From NCBI GenBank assembly GCA_016719295.1, contig JADKAF010000001.1, forward strand, positions 2,542,001 to 2,606,000: 64,000 bases of DNA. The letters are read 5' to 3'. This DNA comes from Planctomycetota bacterium. GTDB taxonomy: Bacteria; Planctomycetota; UBA1135; JADKAF01. A program made the translations under genes and the position numbers. Under the pieces are notes generated by a model. The model did no database searches, was not told where the DNA came from, and worked only from the letters and a program-made list of their open reading frames with translations. This document shows, piece by piece, positions 48,185 through 57,325 of this stretch. How positions within the stretch are numbered: position 1 is the stretch's first letter; each line of letters opens with the position of its first letter.

Positions 48185-50875
48185 TCAGTCGTTCGCAGGG
48201 CGCAGGTCGATCCCCGCGAAGAGCTGGAAGTCGACCTTCAGCGGATCGCGGCTCACCGCGAGCACCGAGAGCAGGCCGTGCGGCACGAGCTGCGCATAGC
48301 TCGCCCGGCGTTCGAGGATCAGCCTCGTGCGCGGCACCATCTCGCGCTGCGCCTCGCGGCGGAGCTGATCGATGCGCTGGTCGAGCTCGGCTTCCTTCTC
48401 GGGCGGAACGCTCTTCCAGAGGCGCTCGAGCGGCAGGTTGTCGCGGTAGATGTGGCCGAGCGAGAGGTCCTCGCACGCGCGCTGGAAGAGGCGCCGCTGC
48501 TCGCCGGGATTGTCGAGCTCGGCTTGGATCGCGAGCTCGAGTTCGGCCTCCGAGCTGAGACGCTGCTTCGCGATCTCGGCGAGCTCGACGCCGCTCCAGT
48601 ACGCGAAGAGGCTGGAGCGCCGCTCCGAGTCGAGCTCGCGGCGCAGCATGGTGTCGAAGATCGGGTTCGAATCGAGGCGCGGCCGGGCCATCTTGTTCGC
48701 GCGGGTGCGCGCCGGGAGGATCGCCGCCTGAGCGATGTCCTGCGCGAGCATCATGTGATTCGCGATGACGAAGAGGTGGATGTCGTTCCGCACCTTGCGA
48801 CCGCGCGAGCGCCGCGAGCTGCGTGCATCGTCGGCGCGCTTCTCGATCTGCTGCTCCTCGTAGAAGGGCACGACCGCGGTCACGATCTCGCCCGGACCGG
48901 GAATGCTGGGATGCCAGTACTCCTTCAGCGTGTGCTGACCGGCGACCTCGCTCGTCACGTGCACGTCTAGAGAGCGCGCCGTGTCGTTCGGGTCCGCAGA
49001 GAAGCGGAGCTGCTGCAGGAAGGTCGCCACCGTGTCGCGCACCTCCTCGGGAGAACGCTCCTCGATCCAGAACACGAAGGCCCAGACGGGAGCGGGATCC
49101 TGCGCGCGGTAGAAGCTCGGGATCTGCTCGCTCGACTCGCTCGCGTTCTGCTGGCGCATGTCGGGGTAGTCGTTCTGCCGCAGCACGAACATCCCGCGAC
49201 CATCGCCATCCTTCGCGAAGAGCTCCGCCAGGCGATCCAGCAGCTTCCGCAGGCCGAGATCGCCGTCCTCGCCGTCGAGCACGATGGCCCGGGGGAGCTG
49301 ATGCTCCAGCGCGCGCTGCTGGAGCTTGGTGCGCTGCTCGAGGAACGCAGGGTCGTTCGCGCGCCCCACCGACTCGGCGTATTCGCGCGCCATGCGCGCG
49401 GCCTTCTGCGGGATGTCCGTCAGGCTGCGCGAGCGCAGCGCTTCGACGGCGCGGTTGTAGCCGCCGAAGCTCTCGTTGCCGGTGATCGCCGCGTGGAAGA
49501 CCCGGTTGATCTCCTCGCGGTCCCAGTCCTCGCCGGGCTTGCCGCTCGGCGCCAAGCTGCGCTCGACGAGGTGGAAGAGGCCCGAGAGATCCCCGGCCAG
49601 GTACGCGAAGAGCGCCACGTCATCGGGCACGATGCCCGCGTAGGTCGCGATCGACTTCTCGATATCGTCCTGGCTTACCGGCGGCACCGACAGCGAGTCG
49701 TCGAGCTTCACCTTGAGGAAGGCCTCGCGATCCTTCTCGATGCGCGCCGGCGAGTCGATGCCCGTGCCCTCGCTGTCCTTGACGTCGCGGAGCTGCACCT
49801 GGCCGCGCAGGCGCAGGCCCGAGTAGTCCGCCCCGAGGCTCAACGGATCGCGGCTGGCGCGCAGATAGCCGGCGAACTTGTCGACGAGCTCGCTGGAGAA
49901 GATCTGACCGATGAATCGGCCGACCAGCGTCGAGCTCGGCGCCTGGGGAGGCGCGGGGATGGGATCGACGAGGCCGAGCGCGCTCATGACGCCGCGCGGC
50001 CGCAAGATGAAGAACGCCTCGCTGACGTCCTCGTTGTCCCCCGCGTGCTCGCGCTCCATCATCTGGTAGTCGAGGTTGCCGGCGCGGAAGGACTCGCGCG
50101 AGGAGCCGGCCTCGCGAGTGAGCGCTTGGATCTCGGCCAAGTAGGCCGCGTCGTTCGCGACCACCGCCATATCGAGGTAGCGCCAGAGCAAGAGATCGCG
50201 GCCGTGGTAGACCCCCTTCAGGACGAAGTGGTCGTCGACCGGCTCGATGCTCAGCCCCGGCGCGAAGGAGCTCGCGAGGCCCCACTGCAAGCCGCGGTAG
50301 GCGAGCTTCGTCTTCCAGCGCACGCGCAAGTGGAGCGCGAACTGCGATCCCGAGAGCAGGTCCTCGAACGCCCCTTCGCCGGTCGAGGGCGCCGCCTCCG
50401 CCTCGCCGGGGCGCGCTCGGCCGGCGAAGGCGATCTCCTGCCCGCCCAGGTTGTGCACGAGGTCGATGGGCGCCTTCTCGAGCTCGGCCACGAGATCGTC
50501 GAGGAAGCGCTCGACCCCGCTCTCCACCACCCGCCGCTCGAAGTCCCCCGTGGCCCGGAAGTCCGACCAGAACTTCGAAGCGCGGAGAGAGGGCAGGAAG
50601 AGCGGCTCGTAGCCCTCGCCGAGGTCCTCCTCGACATCCTTCTTCAGCAAGAAGAAGTGCACGTCCCGCCGGATGTAAGCCGTGAACCCCTCGGCGCTGC
50701 CTTCGAAGACGTTGACCACGAAGATGCAGAAGAGGAGCGCCAGCAGGGCGAGGAAGCCGCTCCCCCACAGCAAGACCTTCTTCCAGCGGCCCGGCGCCGC
50801 AGTGGTCGTGGAATCGGGGCGGCGGGCGACGGCTTCGCGTACGCTGCCCTCGACGGTCATCCGGGGTTTGGCCAT
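48185..50875 (-). CDS. Large single-span membrane protein of unknown function, 896 aa
   Basis: The protein has one membrane helix near the N-terminus (VLLWGSGFLALLALLFCIFVVNVF, about 34-57) and a soluble extracytoplasmic part of some 840 residues. That part alternates helical and beta segments (AAYLAEIQALTREAGSSRES, PVWAFVFWIEERSPEEVRDT, LDVHVTSEVAGQHTLKEYW). Several stretches look like a DUF3352-type periplasmic protein of planctomycetes or cyanobacteria, but I cannot confirm this. No catalytic motif is visible. Its upstream region contains a purine-rich octamer repeat and is shared with a divergent aminotransferase gene. A terminator follows. Confidence 0.82.
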   Translation of the reverse strand: MAKPRMTVEGSVREAVARRPDSTTTAAPGRWKKVLLWGSGFLALLALLFCIFVVNVFEGSAEGFTAYIRRDVHFFLLKKDVEEDLGEGYEPLFLPSLRASKFWSDFRATGDFERRVVESGVERFLDDLVAELEKAPIDLVHNLGGQEIAFAGRARPGEAEAAPSTGEGAFEDLLSGSQFALHLRVRWKTKLAYRGLQWGLASSFAPGLSIEPVDDHFVLKGVYHGRDLLLWRYLDMAVVANDAAYLAEIQALTREAGSSRESFRAGNLDYQMMEREHAGDNEDVSEAFFILRPRGVMSALGLVDPIPAPPQAPSSTLVGRFIGQIFSSELVDKFAGYLRASRDPLSLGADYSGLRLRGQVQLRDVKDSEGTGIDSPARIEKDREAFLKVKLDDSLSVPPVSQDDIEKSIATYAGIVPDDVALFAYLAGDLSGLFHLVERSLAPSGKPGEDWDREEINRVFHAAITGNESFGGYNRAVEALRSRSLTDIPQKAARMAREYAESVGRANDPAFLEQRTKLQQRALEHQLPRAIVLDGEDGDLGLRKLLDRLAELFAKDGDGRGMFVLRQNDYPDMRQQNASESSEQIPSFYRAQDPAPVWAFVFWIEERSPEEVRDTVATFLQQLRFSADPNDTARSLDVHVTSEVAGQHTLKEYWHPSIPGPGEIVTAVVPFYEEQQIEKRADDARSSRRSRGRKVRNDIHLFVIANHMMLAQDIAQAAILPARTRANKMARPRLDSNPIFDTMLRRELDSERRSSLFAYWSGVELAEIAKQRLSSEAELELAIQAELDNPGEQRRLFQRACEDLSLGHIYRDNLPLERLWKSVPPEKEAELDQRIDQLRREAQREMVPRTRLILERRASYAQLVPHGLLSVLAVSRDPLKVDFQLFAGIDLRPAND

Positions 50876-51223
50876 GGATCGCTGACTTGGAGAGTGAGGG
50901 AGAGAGGAAGAGAGGAAGAGAGGAAGAGAGAGGGACAGGGAGAGGGAGACCGAGTGGGATCGACGGAGGCGCCTGAGCGCGGGAGCCGACGGGGTACGCG
51001 CGAAGGGCCGGGCGCGCGAGCCGCTCGGTGGAGAGGATCCTCGCTACCTTCCGCCGCGGCGCGAAGCCGCGACGGACGAGCGGGCGCGCACGCGTCTTCC
51101 CCCGGATCGGCGCGGTCGGTCCTCGCGGACCGGACTTGCCGCTCTGCGCAGCCGAGGTCGCTCCGGTATATTGCCGCGCTTCCCGCGCCCCTCGTAGGTC
51201 TTTCCCGCGGAGAAGAAGGCCGC
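50876..51223. other. Divergent intergenic region with purine-rich repeats
   Basis: This 348-bp gap holds the promoters of the anchored-protein gene (minus) and the aminotransferase gene (plus). Between 50887 and 50952 one strand is almost only A and G. No small gene or clear promoter boxes could be supported. Confidence 0.5.
50903..50926. repeat. Three perfect tandem copies of AGAGGAAG
   Basis: The octamer AGAGGAAG is repeated three times without change, with partial copies on both sides, within a 60-bp purine-rich tract. It lies 28 bp upstream of the ATG of the anchored-protein gene. Such microsatellites can change copy number by slippage. Confidence 0.8.
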
Positions 51224-52396
51224 ATGAACGTCTCCCAGCGCGCAGCTGCGATCGAACCCTCCGCCACCCTCGAGATCGCCGCGAAGGCCGCGGCGATGCG
51301 GGCGCAAGGGCGCGACGTGCTGAGCTTCAGCGCCGGCGAGCCCGACTTCCCGACGCCGCCGCCGATCTGCCGCGCCGCGATGGAGGCGATCGAGAAGGGC
51401 CATACGAAGTACACGGCCACCGCGGGTCTTCCCGAGGTGCGCCAGGCGCTCGCGAAGTACCTCGGCGCGCGAAAGGGCGTCGCGATCGATCCGGCGTGCG
51501 TGCTCCTCACGGCGGGCGTGAAGTCCGGCGTCTATCTCGCGCTGCTCGCGTGCCTCGATCCCGGGGAAGAGGTCCTCGGCATCGCGCCCTACTGGGTGAC
51601 CTATCCCTGGGCCGTGAAGATCGCGGGCGGGCACTACCGCGCCGTCGCTCCCGGCCCGGGCATGCGGCCCGACCTCGCGGCGCTGCGCGCCGCGCTGACT
51701 CCGCGCACGCGCGCGCTGCTGATCAACTCGCCGAACAATCCTTCCGGCGTCGTGTATACCGCCGAGGAGATGGCGTCGCTGGTCCAGTTCTGCGCCGAGC
51801 ACGATCTCTGGCTGCTCTCCGACGAGATCTACGAGGACCTGGTCTTCGGCGGCCTGAAGCACGTCTCGCCGCTCTCGGTCGGAGGCGACGCCGAAGAGCG
51901 CGTGATCCTGCTCTCGGGGTTCTCGAAGTCCTACTGCATGACGGGCTGGCGCGCCGGCTACATCGTGGCGCCGAAGCGCCTGGCCGGCCATCTCTCCGAC
52001 GTGCTCTCGCACATCTCGGGCAACATCACGACGCCCACGCAGCACGCCATCCTGGAGGCGATCCACAGCGGCGGCCCCTATCTCGCAAGCATGCAGCGCG
52101 AGTTCGCGCCGCGCCGCGACGCGATGGTGCGCGGGCTGCGCAGCCTGCCCGGCGTCCGCTGCCCCGATCCCGACGGCGCGTTCTACGTGCTCGCCGACTT
52201 CTCGGCGCACTTGGGCGGCCGCTGGAAGGATGACGCCGCGCTCGCGCTCGCGTTCCTCGAGGAAGCGGACGTCGCCGCGGTTCCCGGCGCCGCCTTCGGC
52301 GCGCCGAAGCACGTGCGTTTCTCGTACGCGACGCCCGTCGCGAACATCGAGGAAGGCATGCGCCGCCTGCAGCGCTTCTTCGCGCGGCAGCAGTAA
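51224..52396 (+). CDS. Class I/II PLP-dependent aminotransferase
   Basis: The 390-residue enzyme is of the aspartate aminotransferase superfamily, subgroup I-gamma. It shows FSAGEPDFPTPPPI (35-48), YTATAGLPEVRQALAKYL, INSPNNPSGVVYTAEEM, the cofactor-facing SDEIYEDLVF and the PLP lysine in LLSGFSKSYCMTGWRAGYI (lysine near residue 233). It moves amino groups between amino acids and 2-oxo acids, probably aspartate, glutamate or an aromatic amino acid. The ATG at 51224 has the purine-rich AGAAGAAGG before it. The gene is alone; the next gene is convergent and 22 bp away. Exact substrate cannot be read from the sequence. Confidence 0.93.
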   Translation: MNVSQRAAAIEPSATLEIAAKAAAMRAQGRDVLSFSAGEPDFPTPPPICRAAMEAIEKGHTKYTATAGLPEVRQALAKYLGARKGVAIDPACVLLTAGVKSGVYLALLACLDPGEEVLGIAPYWVTYPWAVKIAGGHYRAVAPGPGMRPDLAALRAALTPRTRALLINSPNNPSGVVYTAEEMASLVQFCAEHDLWLLSDEIYEDLVFGGLKHVSPLSVGGDAEERVILLSGFSKSYCMTGWRAGYIVAPKRLAGHLSDVLSHISGNITTPTQHAILEAIHSGGPYLASMQREFAPRRDAMVRGLRSLPGVRCPDPDGAFYVLADFSAHLGGRWKDDAALALAFLEEADVAAVPGAAFGAPKHVRFSYATPVANIEEGMRRLQRFFARQQ

Positions 52397-52418
52397 CGCC
52401 GCTCCACGCCGCTCGCGG

Positions 52419-53792
52419 CTACGCGGGAACTTCGTAGACGTTCTTGGCGCGCGGGAAGACCTGCGCGCAGATGCGCTGGATCTGCCGCAGCACCGCGCGA
52501 TCGCGCGTCGAGGCCAGCACGTAGAACTTCCAGAGGTTGCGGTAGGAGCGCTCGAGATCGGCGAGGCGCGGGATGGACTCGGCGTAGGTGGAGAGCGGCT
52601 CCAGCGTCGCGCGTCCCGGCCACGAGACATGCGTCTGCGCCTCCTTGAGCTGCATCTTCTTCGCCGGGCAGTAGAGCACGATCTCGACGTCGGCGCCGGT
52701 CGCCATGCGCACGAGCTCGGCGATCTCGGCCTCCTTCTGCGCACGCGCCTCGAGGCCCTTCGTCGTGAAGTAGAGCTCGACCAGCTCGGCTTGGATCTCG
52801 CGGTTCTCCGCGTAGGAGTAGACGCAGACCCGCTTCAAGAGCTCGCGCCGCCGGAAGCCGTCCATCAAGCGCTGCACACGGCGGCGGATCTGCGGGTCCT
52901 CGTAGCGAGCGCTCGCCAAGCGCTCGACCGCCATCTCGTCCGAGAGGTGGAAGAAGTCCTCGGCTTTCAATGCGCCGCTCGTGACCGCGTGCTCCGCGGC
53001 CTTCGCGATCACCGCGCCGGCGAGCACCTTCGCGTGGTGGTAGTAGACGCGCTCCGAGAAGTAGTAGCGCGCCTCCAGCATGCGCACGATCTCGCTCACC
53101 ACGTCCTCGCGGAGCTGACCGCGCTTCACGCAGTCGATGTAGAGCTTCTGCGTCGCGCGATCGATCTTGAAGTAGTTGATGATGCGCCGGTCGTAGGTGA
53201 GGTCGAGGCCGGTGAAGTACGCGTCGCGCGCGAGGTAGTCGAGGATGTCGGAGCAGATCGTGTCCGAGACGATCTGCCTCCAGGACGGCGGCACCGCGGG
53301 CAACGCGGGCGTTCCCTCGGGGCAGAGGATCGCGAGCACCTCGTCGCGGAGGCGCAGCTCCGCGAGCACGCGCCCGACGCCGGTGGAGAGCCCGAGCATC
53401 GCTTGGAAGCGCGGTGCGGTGTCGTGGCGCTCGAAGAGCCGCGTCTGGTCCTCGATGTTGTGCCCGAACGGGATGTGCGTGATGTCGTGCAGCAGCGCGG
53501 ACGCGCGCACGATGCGCGCCTCCTCCGGCCCAATGCCGAGGCAGCGCGCGGGCTCCTGCTCGGCGTTGCGATTGATCGCGTCGATCATCTGCTGCGCCAT
53601 GTGCAGCGTGCCGATCGAATGCTCGAAGCGCGTGTGCCGCGCGCAGGGATAGACGAGATCGGCCGAGGCGAGCTGCTTGATGCCGCGCAGCCGCTGCATC
53701 TCCGGCGTGTCGAGGATGCGGCGCTCCTCGTGGCTGAGATAGATGTCGCCGTGGACGGCGTCGCGTAGGACGAAGCTCTTGCGGAGGGACAT
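52419..53792 (-). CDS. HD-domain phosphohydrolase (dGTPase/SAMHD1-like)
   Basis: The 457-residue protein carries the HD metal motif: H58 in RHTRFEHSIGT and H102-D103 in SALLHDITHIPFGH, with a later D in CSDILDYLARDAYFTG. The start (RKSFVLRDAVHGDIYLSHEE) and TPEMQRLRGIKQL are typical of the YwfO/SAMHD1-like branch that hydrolyses dNTPs to nucleosides and triphosphate. It would act in the cytoplasm to limit dNTP pools or clean damaged nucleotides. It lies 30 bp upstream of the ada-like gene's end, on the same strand, so the two may be read together. Substrate is inferred from family. Confidence 0.92.
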   Translation of the reverse strand: MSLRKSFVLRDAVHGDIYLSHEERRILDTPEMQRLRGIKQLASADLVYPCARHTRFEHSIGTLHMAQQMIDAINRNAEQEPARCLGIGPEEARIVRASALLHDITHIPFGHNIEDQTRLFERHDTAPRFQAMLGLSTGVGRVLAELRLRDEVLAILCPEGTPALPAVPPSWRQIVSDTICSDILDYLARDAYFTGLDLTYDRRIINYFKIDRATQKLYIDCVKRGQLREDVVSEIVRMLEARYYFSERVYYHHAKVLAGAVIAKAAEHAVTSGALKAEDFFHLSDEMAVERLASARYEDPQIRRRVQRLMDGFRRRELLKRVCVYSYAENREIQAELVELYFTTKGLEARAQKEAEIAELVRMATGADVEIVLYCPAKKMQLKEAQTHVSWPGRATLEPLSTYAESIPRLADLERSYRNLWKFYVLASTRDRAVLRQIQRICAQVFPRAKNVYEVPA

Positions 53793-53822
53793 GGAGCAGG
53801 CGGTCGGGAACGGCGCAGCAGA

Positions 53823-54674
53823 TTAGCGGGTGCGAGCCTCCGCGTCCCGCTCTTCTCGCGCGGCCTCCCACGCGACCAACGCGCGCTTGCGGTCCGGTCC
53901 CCAGCGGTACCCTCCGAGCGCACCCGTGGCGCGCAGCACGCGATGGCAGGGGATCAGCACCGCGACGCCATTCGCTCCCACCGCGGTCCCCACCGCGCGC
54001 GCCGCGTTGGGCACGCCCACGGCGCGCGCGAGCTCGGCGTAGCTACAGGCCGCGCCGGAGGGCAGGGCGAGCAGCGCACGCCAGACCTGCACCTGGAAGC
54101 TCGTGCCTCGGACGTGCAAGCGCAAGGGCTCGCCTGCGGCTCCCCCGGCGAGCCGCTCCTCGCAGGCGCGGATCCCCTCTTCGCCGCGACTCCATCGCGC
54201 CCCGGGCCAGCTCGCGCGCAGCGCTGCGGCGGCGCTCTCGATCGAGCCATCGTCCGCGCCGAAGGTCAGCGCAGAGATCCCGCGCTCGCTCCACGCCGCG
54301 GCGAAGTCCCCGAAAGGCGAGCGACCGATGCCCCAGCGCAGCGCGAGCCCCGCGCCACCCGCGCGCCACTCCGCCGGGCTCATCGCCTCGAGCGCGACGA
54401 AGGCATCGTGCAGGCGCGATGGCGCCGAGAGCCCGGCGTGGTCCGCCGCGTCGAGGACGCTCGCGCCGCGCGCCAGCGCGCGCTTCGCGTCCCCCAGAGC
54501 GAGGAGCTGCAGGAAGCGCTTCGGCGAGATCCCCGCCCAGCGCTGGAAGGTGCGCTGCAAATGGAACGGCGAGGACCCCAGCGCGCGCGAGAGATCTTCC
54601 AGGCTGGGCCGCTCGGCGCGGTGCAGCTCCAGCCAGCGGATCGCGGCGGCCACGCGTTCGTAATCGGCGTGCAT
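53823..54674 (-). CDS. Ada-like AraC regulator fused to O6-alkylguanine-DNA alkyltransferase
   Basis: The 283-residue protein has an AraC-type DNA-binding region (about 8-105; ERPSLEDLSRALGSSPFHLQ and SPKRFLQLLALGDAKRAL) followed by the alkyltransferase with the acceptor cysteine C243 in LIPCHRV and the flanking GTAVGANGVAV. The classical Ada N-terminal domain with four zinc cysteines, which senses methyl phosphotriesters, is missing: the frame starts directly at the AraC part. The protein can therefore repair O6-methylguanine but cannot be activated in the usual way. Start ATG at 54672. The gene lies between a secreted protein gene and an HD hydrolase gene, all on the same strand. Confidence 0.92.
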   Translation of the reverse strand: MHADYERVAAAIRWLELHRAERPSLEDLSRALGSSPFHLQRTFQRWAGISPKRFLQLLALGDAKRALARGASVLDAADHAGLSAPSRLHDAFVALEAMSPAEWRAGGAGLALRWGIGRSPFGDFAAAWSERGISALTFGADDGSIESAAAALRASWPGARWSRGEEGIRACEERLAGGAAGEPLRLHVRGTSFQVQVWRALLALPSGAACSYAELARAVGVPNAARAVGTAVGANGVAVLIPCHRVLRATGALGGYRWGPDRKRALVAWEAAREERDAEARTR

Positions 54675-54759
54675 CGGATGCGTTCCTCCGGGACATTCGC
54701 GCCCACCATCGCGCCGCGGCGGAGCGGAATCGACCCGGATCTTGCGCCGAAGAGGCGGG

Positions 54760-56598
54760 CTACTGGATGGCCGTCGTCACCAGCGGCGAGAAGCTGCGCA
54801 CGAGCGGCGCCCCGCCGCTCTCCACCGTCCACGCGAAGGCCATCGAGTAGAAGTTGAACCCCGAGAGCAGCGGGTCGGGCGGCAGAGGAACATCGACGCG
54901 CGCGCGCCCGTTCGCGGGAACGACACCGCTCATGCCCGGGATCAGCAGCGTGAGGTCGAAGACGACGTCGGGGTTCAAGCGCACGTAGGCGCCCCCGAAG
55001 AAGAAGCCCGGGAAATAGCCTGCCGAGCTCGCCATCGTGTAGAGGCGCCCCACATCGGCGGGCGAATAGAAACGGTAGGAGACGGTGCCGCCCGGTGCGC
55101 GCGTGCCCTCGACGGCGAAGTAGGCGTTGGAGACGTTGGCGCTGTTCTCCGCGGCGGGCGTACCGCGATCCCCGCTGCCGTAGGGGTTGACGGCGCTCGC
55201 GAAGTTGGATGCGCCGGCCGGCGCATGGCGATCGATGCGCTCGGCGCTCCTCCCCGCGCCCCATCCCCAGCCGCTGCTGCCGTAGGCGACGCGGTCGAGC
55301 ACCGCTCCTCCGCTCGAGCGCAGCTCGACGACATCGCTGGAGTTCCCGAGGTCGAAGGAGCCGAAGGGCAGGACGAGGTCGGCCTGCACACCCCCGTTCT
55401 CACCAGGGAAGCCGTTCCGCGCGATCACGAGGTAGTGATCGCCAGCGAGCAGGAACGGCGTCCCGATCGTGAACGCCAGCCCTTCGGTCTGCCCGTGCAC
55501 GGCGAGACCGCGCGTCTGCCGCGCTCCGCCGGCGATCCCGCCGAGCTCGAACCACTCGCCGTCCGCATCGACGACGGAGGTGGGATCGGGATGGAGCTCG
55601 CTGACGACGACCTCGCTCGCTCCGAGCGCCGCCACCGTGCCCTCATCGCACATGACTTCGGTCGCGCGCCGCCCGGGCCAGGAGATGCGGTACTTCGATC
55701 CGTCGGTCGCGATCTCCAGGTTCTGGCCGGTGACGACGGGGCCGATCGTCCCCGTGCCTTCGGTGGTGCCGAGCAGCAAGGTCGCGCGCGAGCGCGCGAC
55801 GATGCGGTTCACCGTCGTCGTGGTCGGATGGCCGTACGGGTTGCTCGAGCCGCAGCTCACGATCGAAACCTCGGGCGCGGTGGTGGCGATCCAGTTCGCG
55901 TTCGTCGAGGTGTTCGAGCCGTGGTGATGCACGAAGTAGACGTCGAGGTCGCCGACGACGGGCGCCACCGCGCTCTCGACGTCCGTCGTGCCGTTGCCGC
56001 CGCCGGTGAGATCGCCAGCGACCCAGAAGTCGAAGCTGCCGTACTCGATGTGCAGACCCACCGAGGCGCTGTTCTCGAACTGCGCCGAGCCCGAGATGTC
56101 GACGGCCGGACGCGAGAGCACGTTGCCGTTCACGACGACGCAGCGCGCGGTGGCACCCCCGCCGAGGTCGATCACCGTTCCGGTGGTGATCGCCGAACGC
56201 ACGCTGCTCACACGCGCGACGTAGCGGCTGAACGCGGTCGTCGAAGGCATGCTGCCGAAGGTGCCGCGATCGTAGGCCACCGTCGGTCGGAAGCCCGCGT
56301 CCACCACCTCGTCGAGACCGCCGATGTGATCCGAGTGGTAATGCGACGCCACCATCGCATCGAGGCGCGTCACGCCGAGAGCGCGCAGCGCGGGCACGAC
56401 GACCGCGGTGCCCATGCCATCCTCGCCGCCGTCGACGAGCAGCGTCCGCCCGGTGGGGCCGATGATCAGCGCGGCGTGACCTTGATCCACGTGGAAGGTG
56501 TGGATGCGCAGCTCCTGCGCGAGAGCGCCGACCGGGATGACGGTCGCGGTGAGGGCGAGCAGCGCGAGCGAGAAGCTCGCGTAGCGGAGGCGGAGCAT
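54760..56598 (-). CDS. Secreted ComEC-like metallo-beta-lactamase with lamin-tail domain
   Basis: The 612-residue product has a signal peptide (SLALLALTATVIPVGALAQE). Residues 30-330 are a metallo-beta-lactamase fold with SHYHSDHIGG (H86, H88, D90, H91) and later VHHHGSNTS, close to the MBL part of ComEC/Rec2. Then comes a lamin-tail domain (about 345-490; VVVSELHPDPTSVVDADGEW and AVLDRVAYGSSGWG) and the shared C-terminal module (about 495-612; APGGTVSYRFYS to SPLVTTAIQ). MBL-lamin-tail secreted proteins are often nucleases, so cleavage of environmental DNA is plausible. The ATG at 56596 is the start of the signal peptide. It is 79 bp beyond the stop of the Exb operon's last gene on the same strand. 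Confidence 0.88.
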   Translation of the reverse strand: MLRLRYASFSLALLALTATVIPVGALAQELRIHTFHVDQGHAALIIGPTGRTLLVDGGEDGMGTAVVVPALRALGVTRLDAMVASHYHSDHIGGLDEVVDAGFRPTVAYDRGTFGSMPSTTAFSRYVARVSSVRSAITTGTVIDLGGGATARCVVVNGNVLSRPAVDISGSAQFENSASVGLHIEYGSFDFWVAGDLTGGGNGTTDVESAVAPVVGDLDVYFVHHHGSNTSTNANWIATTAPEVSIVSCGSSNPYGHPTTTTVNRIVARSRATLLLGTTEGTGTIGPVVTGQNLEIATDGSKYRISWPGRRATEVMCDEGTVAALGASEVVVSELHPDPTSVVDADGEWFELGGIAGGARQTRGLAVHGQTEGLAFTIGTPFLLAGDHYLVIARNGFPGENGGVQADLVLPFGSFDLGNSSDVVELRSSGGAVLDRVAYGSSGWGWGAGRSAERIDRHAPAGASNFASAVNPYGSGDRGTPAAENSANVSNAYFAVEGTRAPGGTVSYRFYSPADVGRLYTMASSAGYFPGFFFGGAYVRLNPDVVFDLTLLIPGMSGVVPANGRARVDVPLPPDPLLSGFNFYSMAFAWTVESGGAPLVRSFSPLVTTAIQ

Positions 56599-56677
56599 GG
56601 ACGGCTCGGGGATCTTGGGGAGCGCCGATTCTAGTCCGCTCCTCCGCGCCCGCGCAGCCCCCCATGCTCTTCGCGGC

Positions 56678-57277
56678 TCAGAGATCTCGCCGCGCAGCGA
56701 GGGCCTCGGCATCGGCTTCCGCACCCCCGAGCGCGCCCTCCACCTTGGCGAGGAGCTCGGGCTCGACGCCCTCGGCACCCTCGCTCACCAGTCGCCGATA
56801 GCGCGCCCAATGCGCCCGATTCGGCAAGCCGTCGGGATCCGGGTCCAGGACGGCGAGAGCAAAGTACGCCGACGCTCGGTCGCTCGCGCGCGCGTCGCTC
56901 GTGTGCACGAGGGTCTCGAAGTGCACGCGCGCCGCCGCATCGTCGCCGTCCTTCATCGCCGCGAGACCGCGGCCGTAGCCGACGCGAGTTTGCAACGGGC
57001 CGGGCACGTCGAGTGCGGCGAGCAACCGGCGCATCTCGCGGAGATCGGACTCCGGAGCGTCGGGCGGCATCTCGACCAGGTCGAGGCCGTGACCGACGAC
57101 GAGCGTGCCGTCGCTCGGGCTCTCGGCATTCAGCGTCGGCAGCTCGCTCTGGACGCGCGCGTAGTCCCCCACGTCGAGTGCGGAGCAGAGAGAGGTGACG
57201 CGGGGATTGCCGTTCGAAGCGCAGCCCGCGAGGAGCGCGCCGGCGCAGAGGATCGTGGCGAAGGAGAGAGTTCTCAT
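56678..57277 (-). CDS. Lipoprotein with TPR-like helices, last gene of the Exb operon
   Basis: The 199-residue protein carries a lipobox (TILCAGALLAGCASNG, C19). The mature part is helical and resembles TPR repeats: CSALDVGDYARVQSELPTL, TRVGYGRGLAAMKDGDDAAARVHFETLV and RASAYFALAVL. In the proteobacterial DUF3450-ExbB-ExbD-TonB operons a TPR protein ends the operon, and this gene holds the same place. It lies 48 bp after the TonB-like gene. A scaffolding role at the outer membrane is plausible. No specific family is recognised. Confidence 0.75.
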   Translation of the reverse strand: MRTLSFATILCAGALLAGCASNGNPRVTSLCSALDVGDYARVQSELPTLNAESPSDGTLVVGHGLDLVEMPPDAPESDLREMRRLLAALDVPGPLQTRVGYGRGLAAMKDGDDAAARVHFETLVHTSDARASDRASAYFALAVLDPDPDGLPNRAHWARYRRLVSEGAEGVEPELLAKVEGALGGAEADAEALAARRDL

Positions 57278-57325
57278 GGTCAGACTCGCTGGAAGAAGGT
57301 GCTGGGTGTTCGGGAAAGTGCGCGC

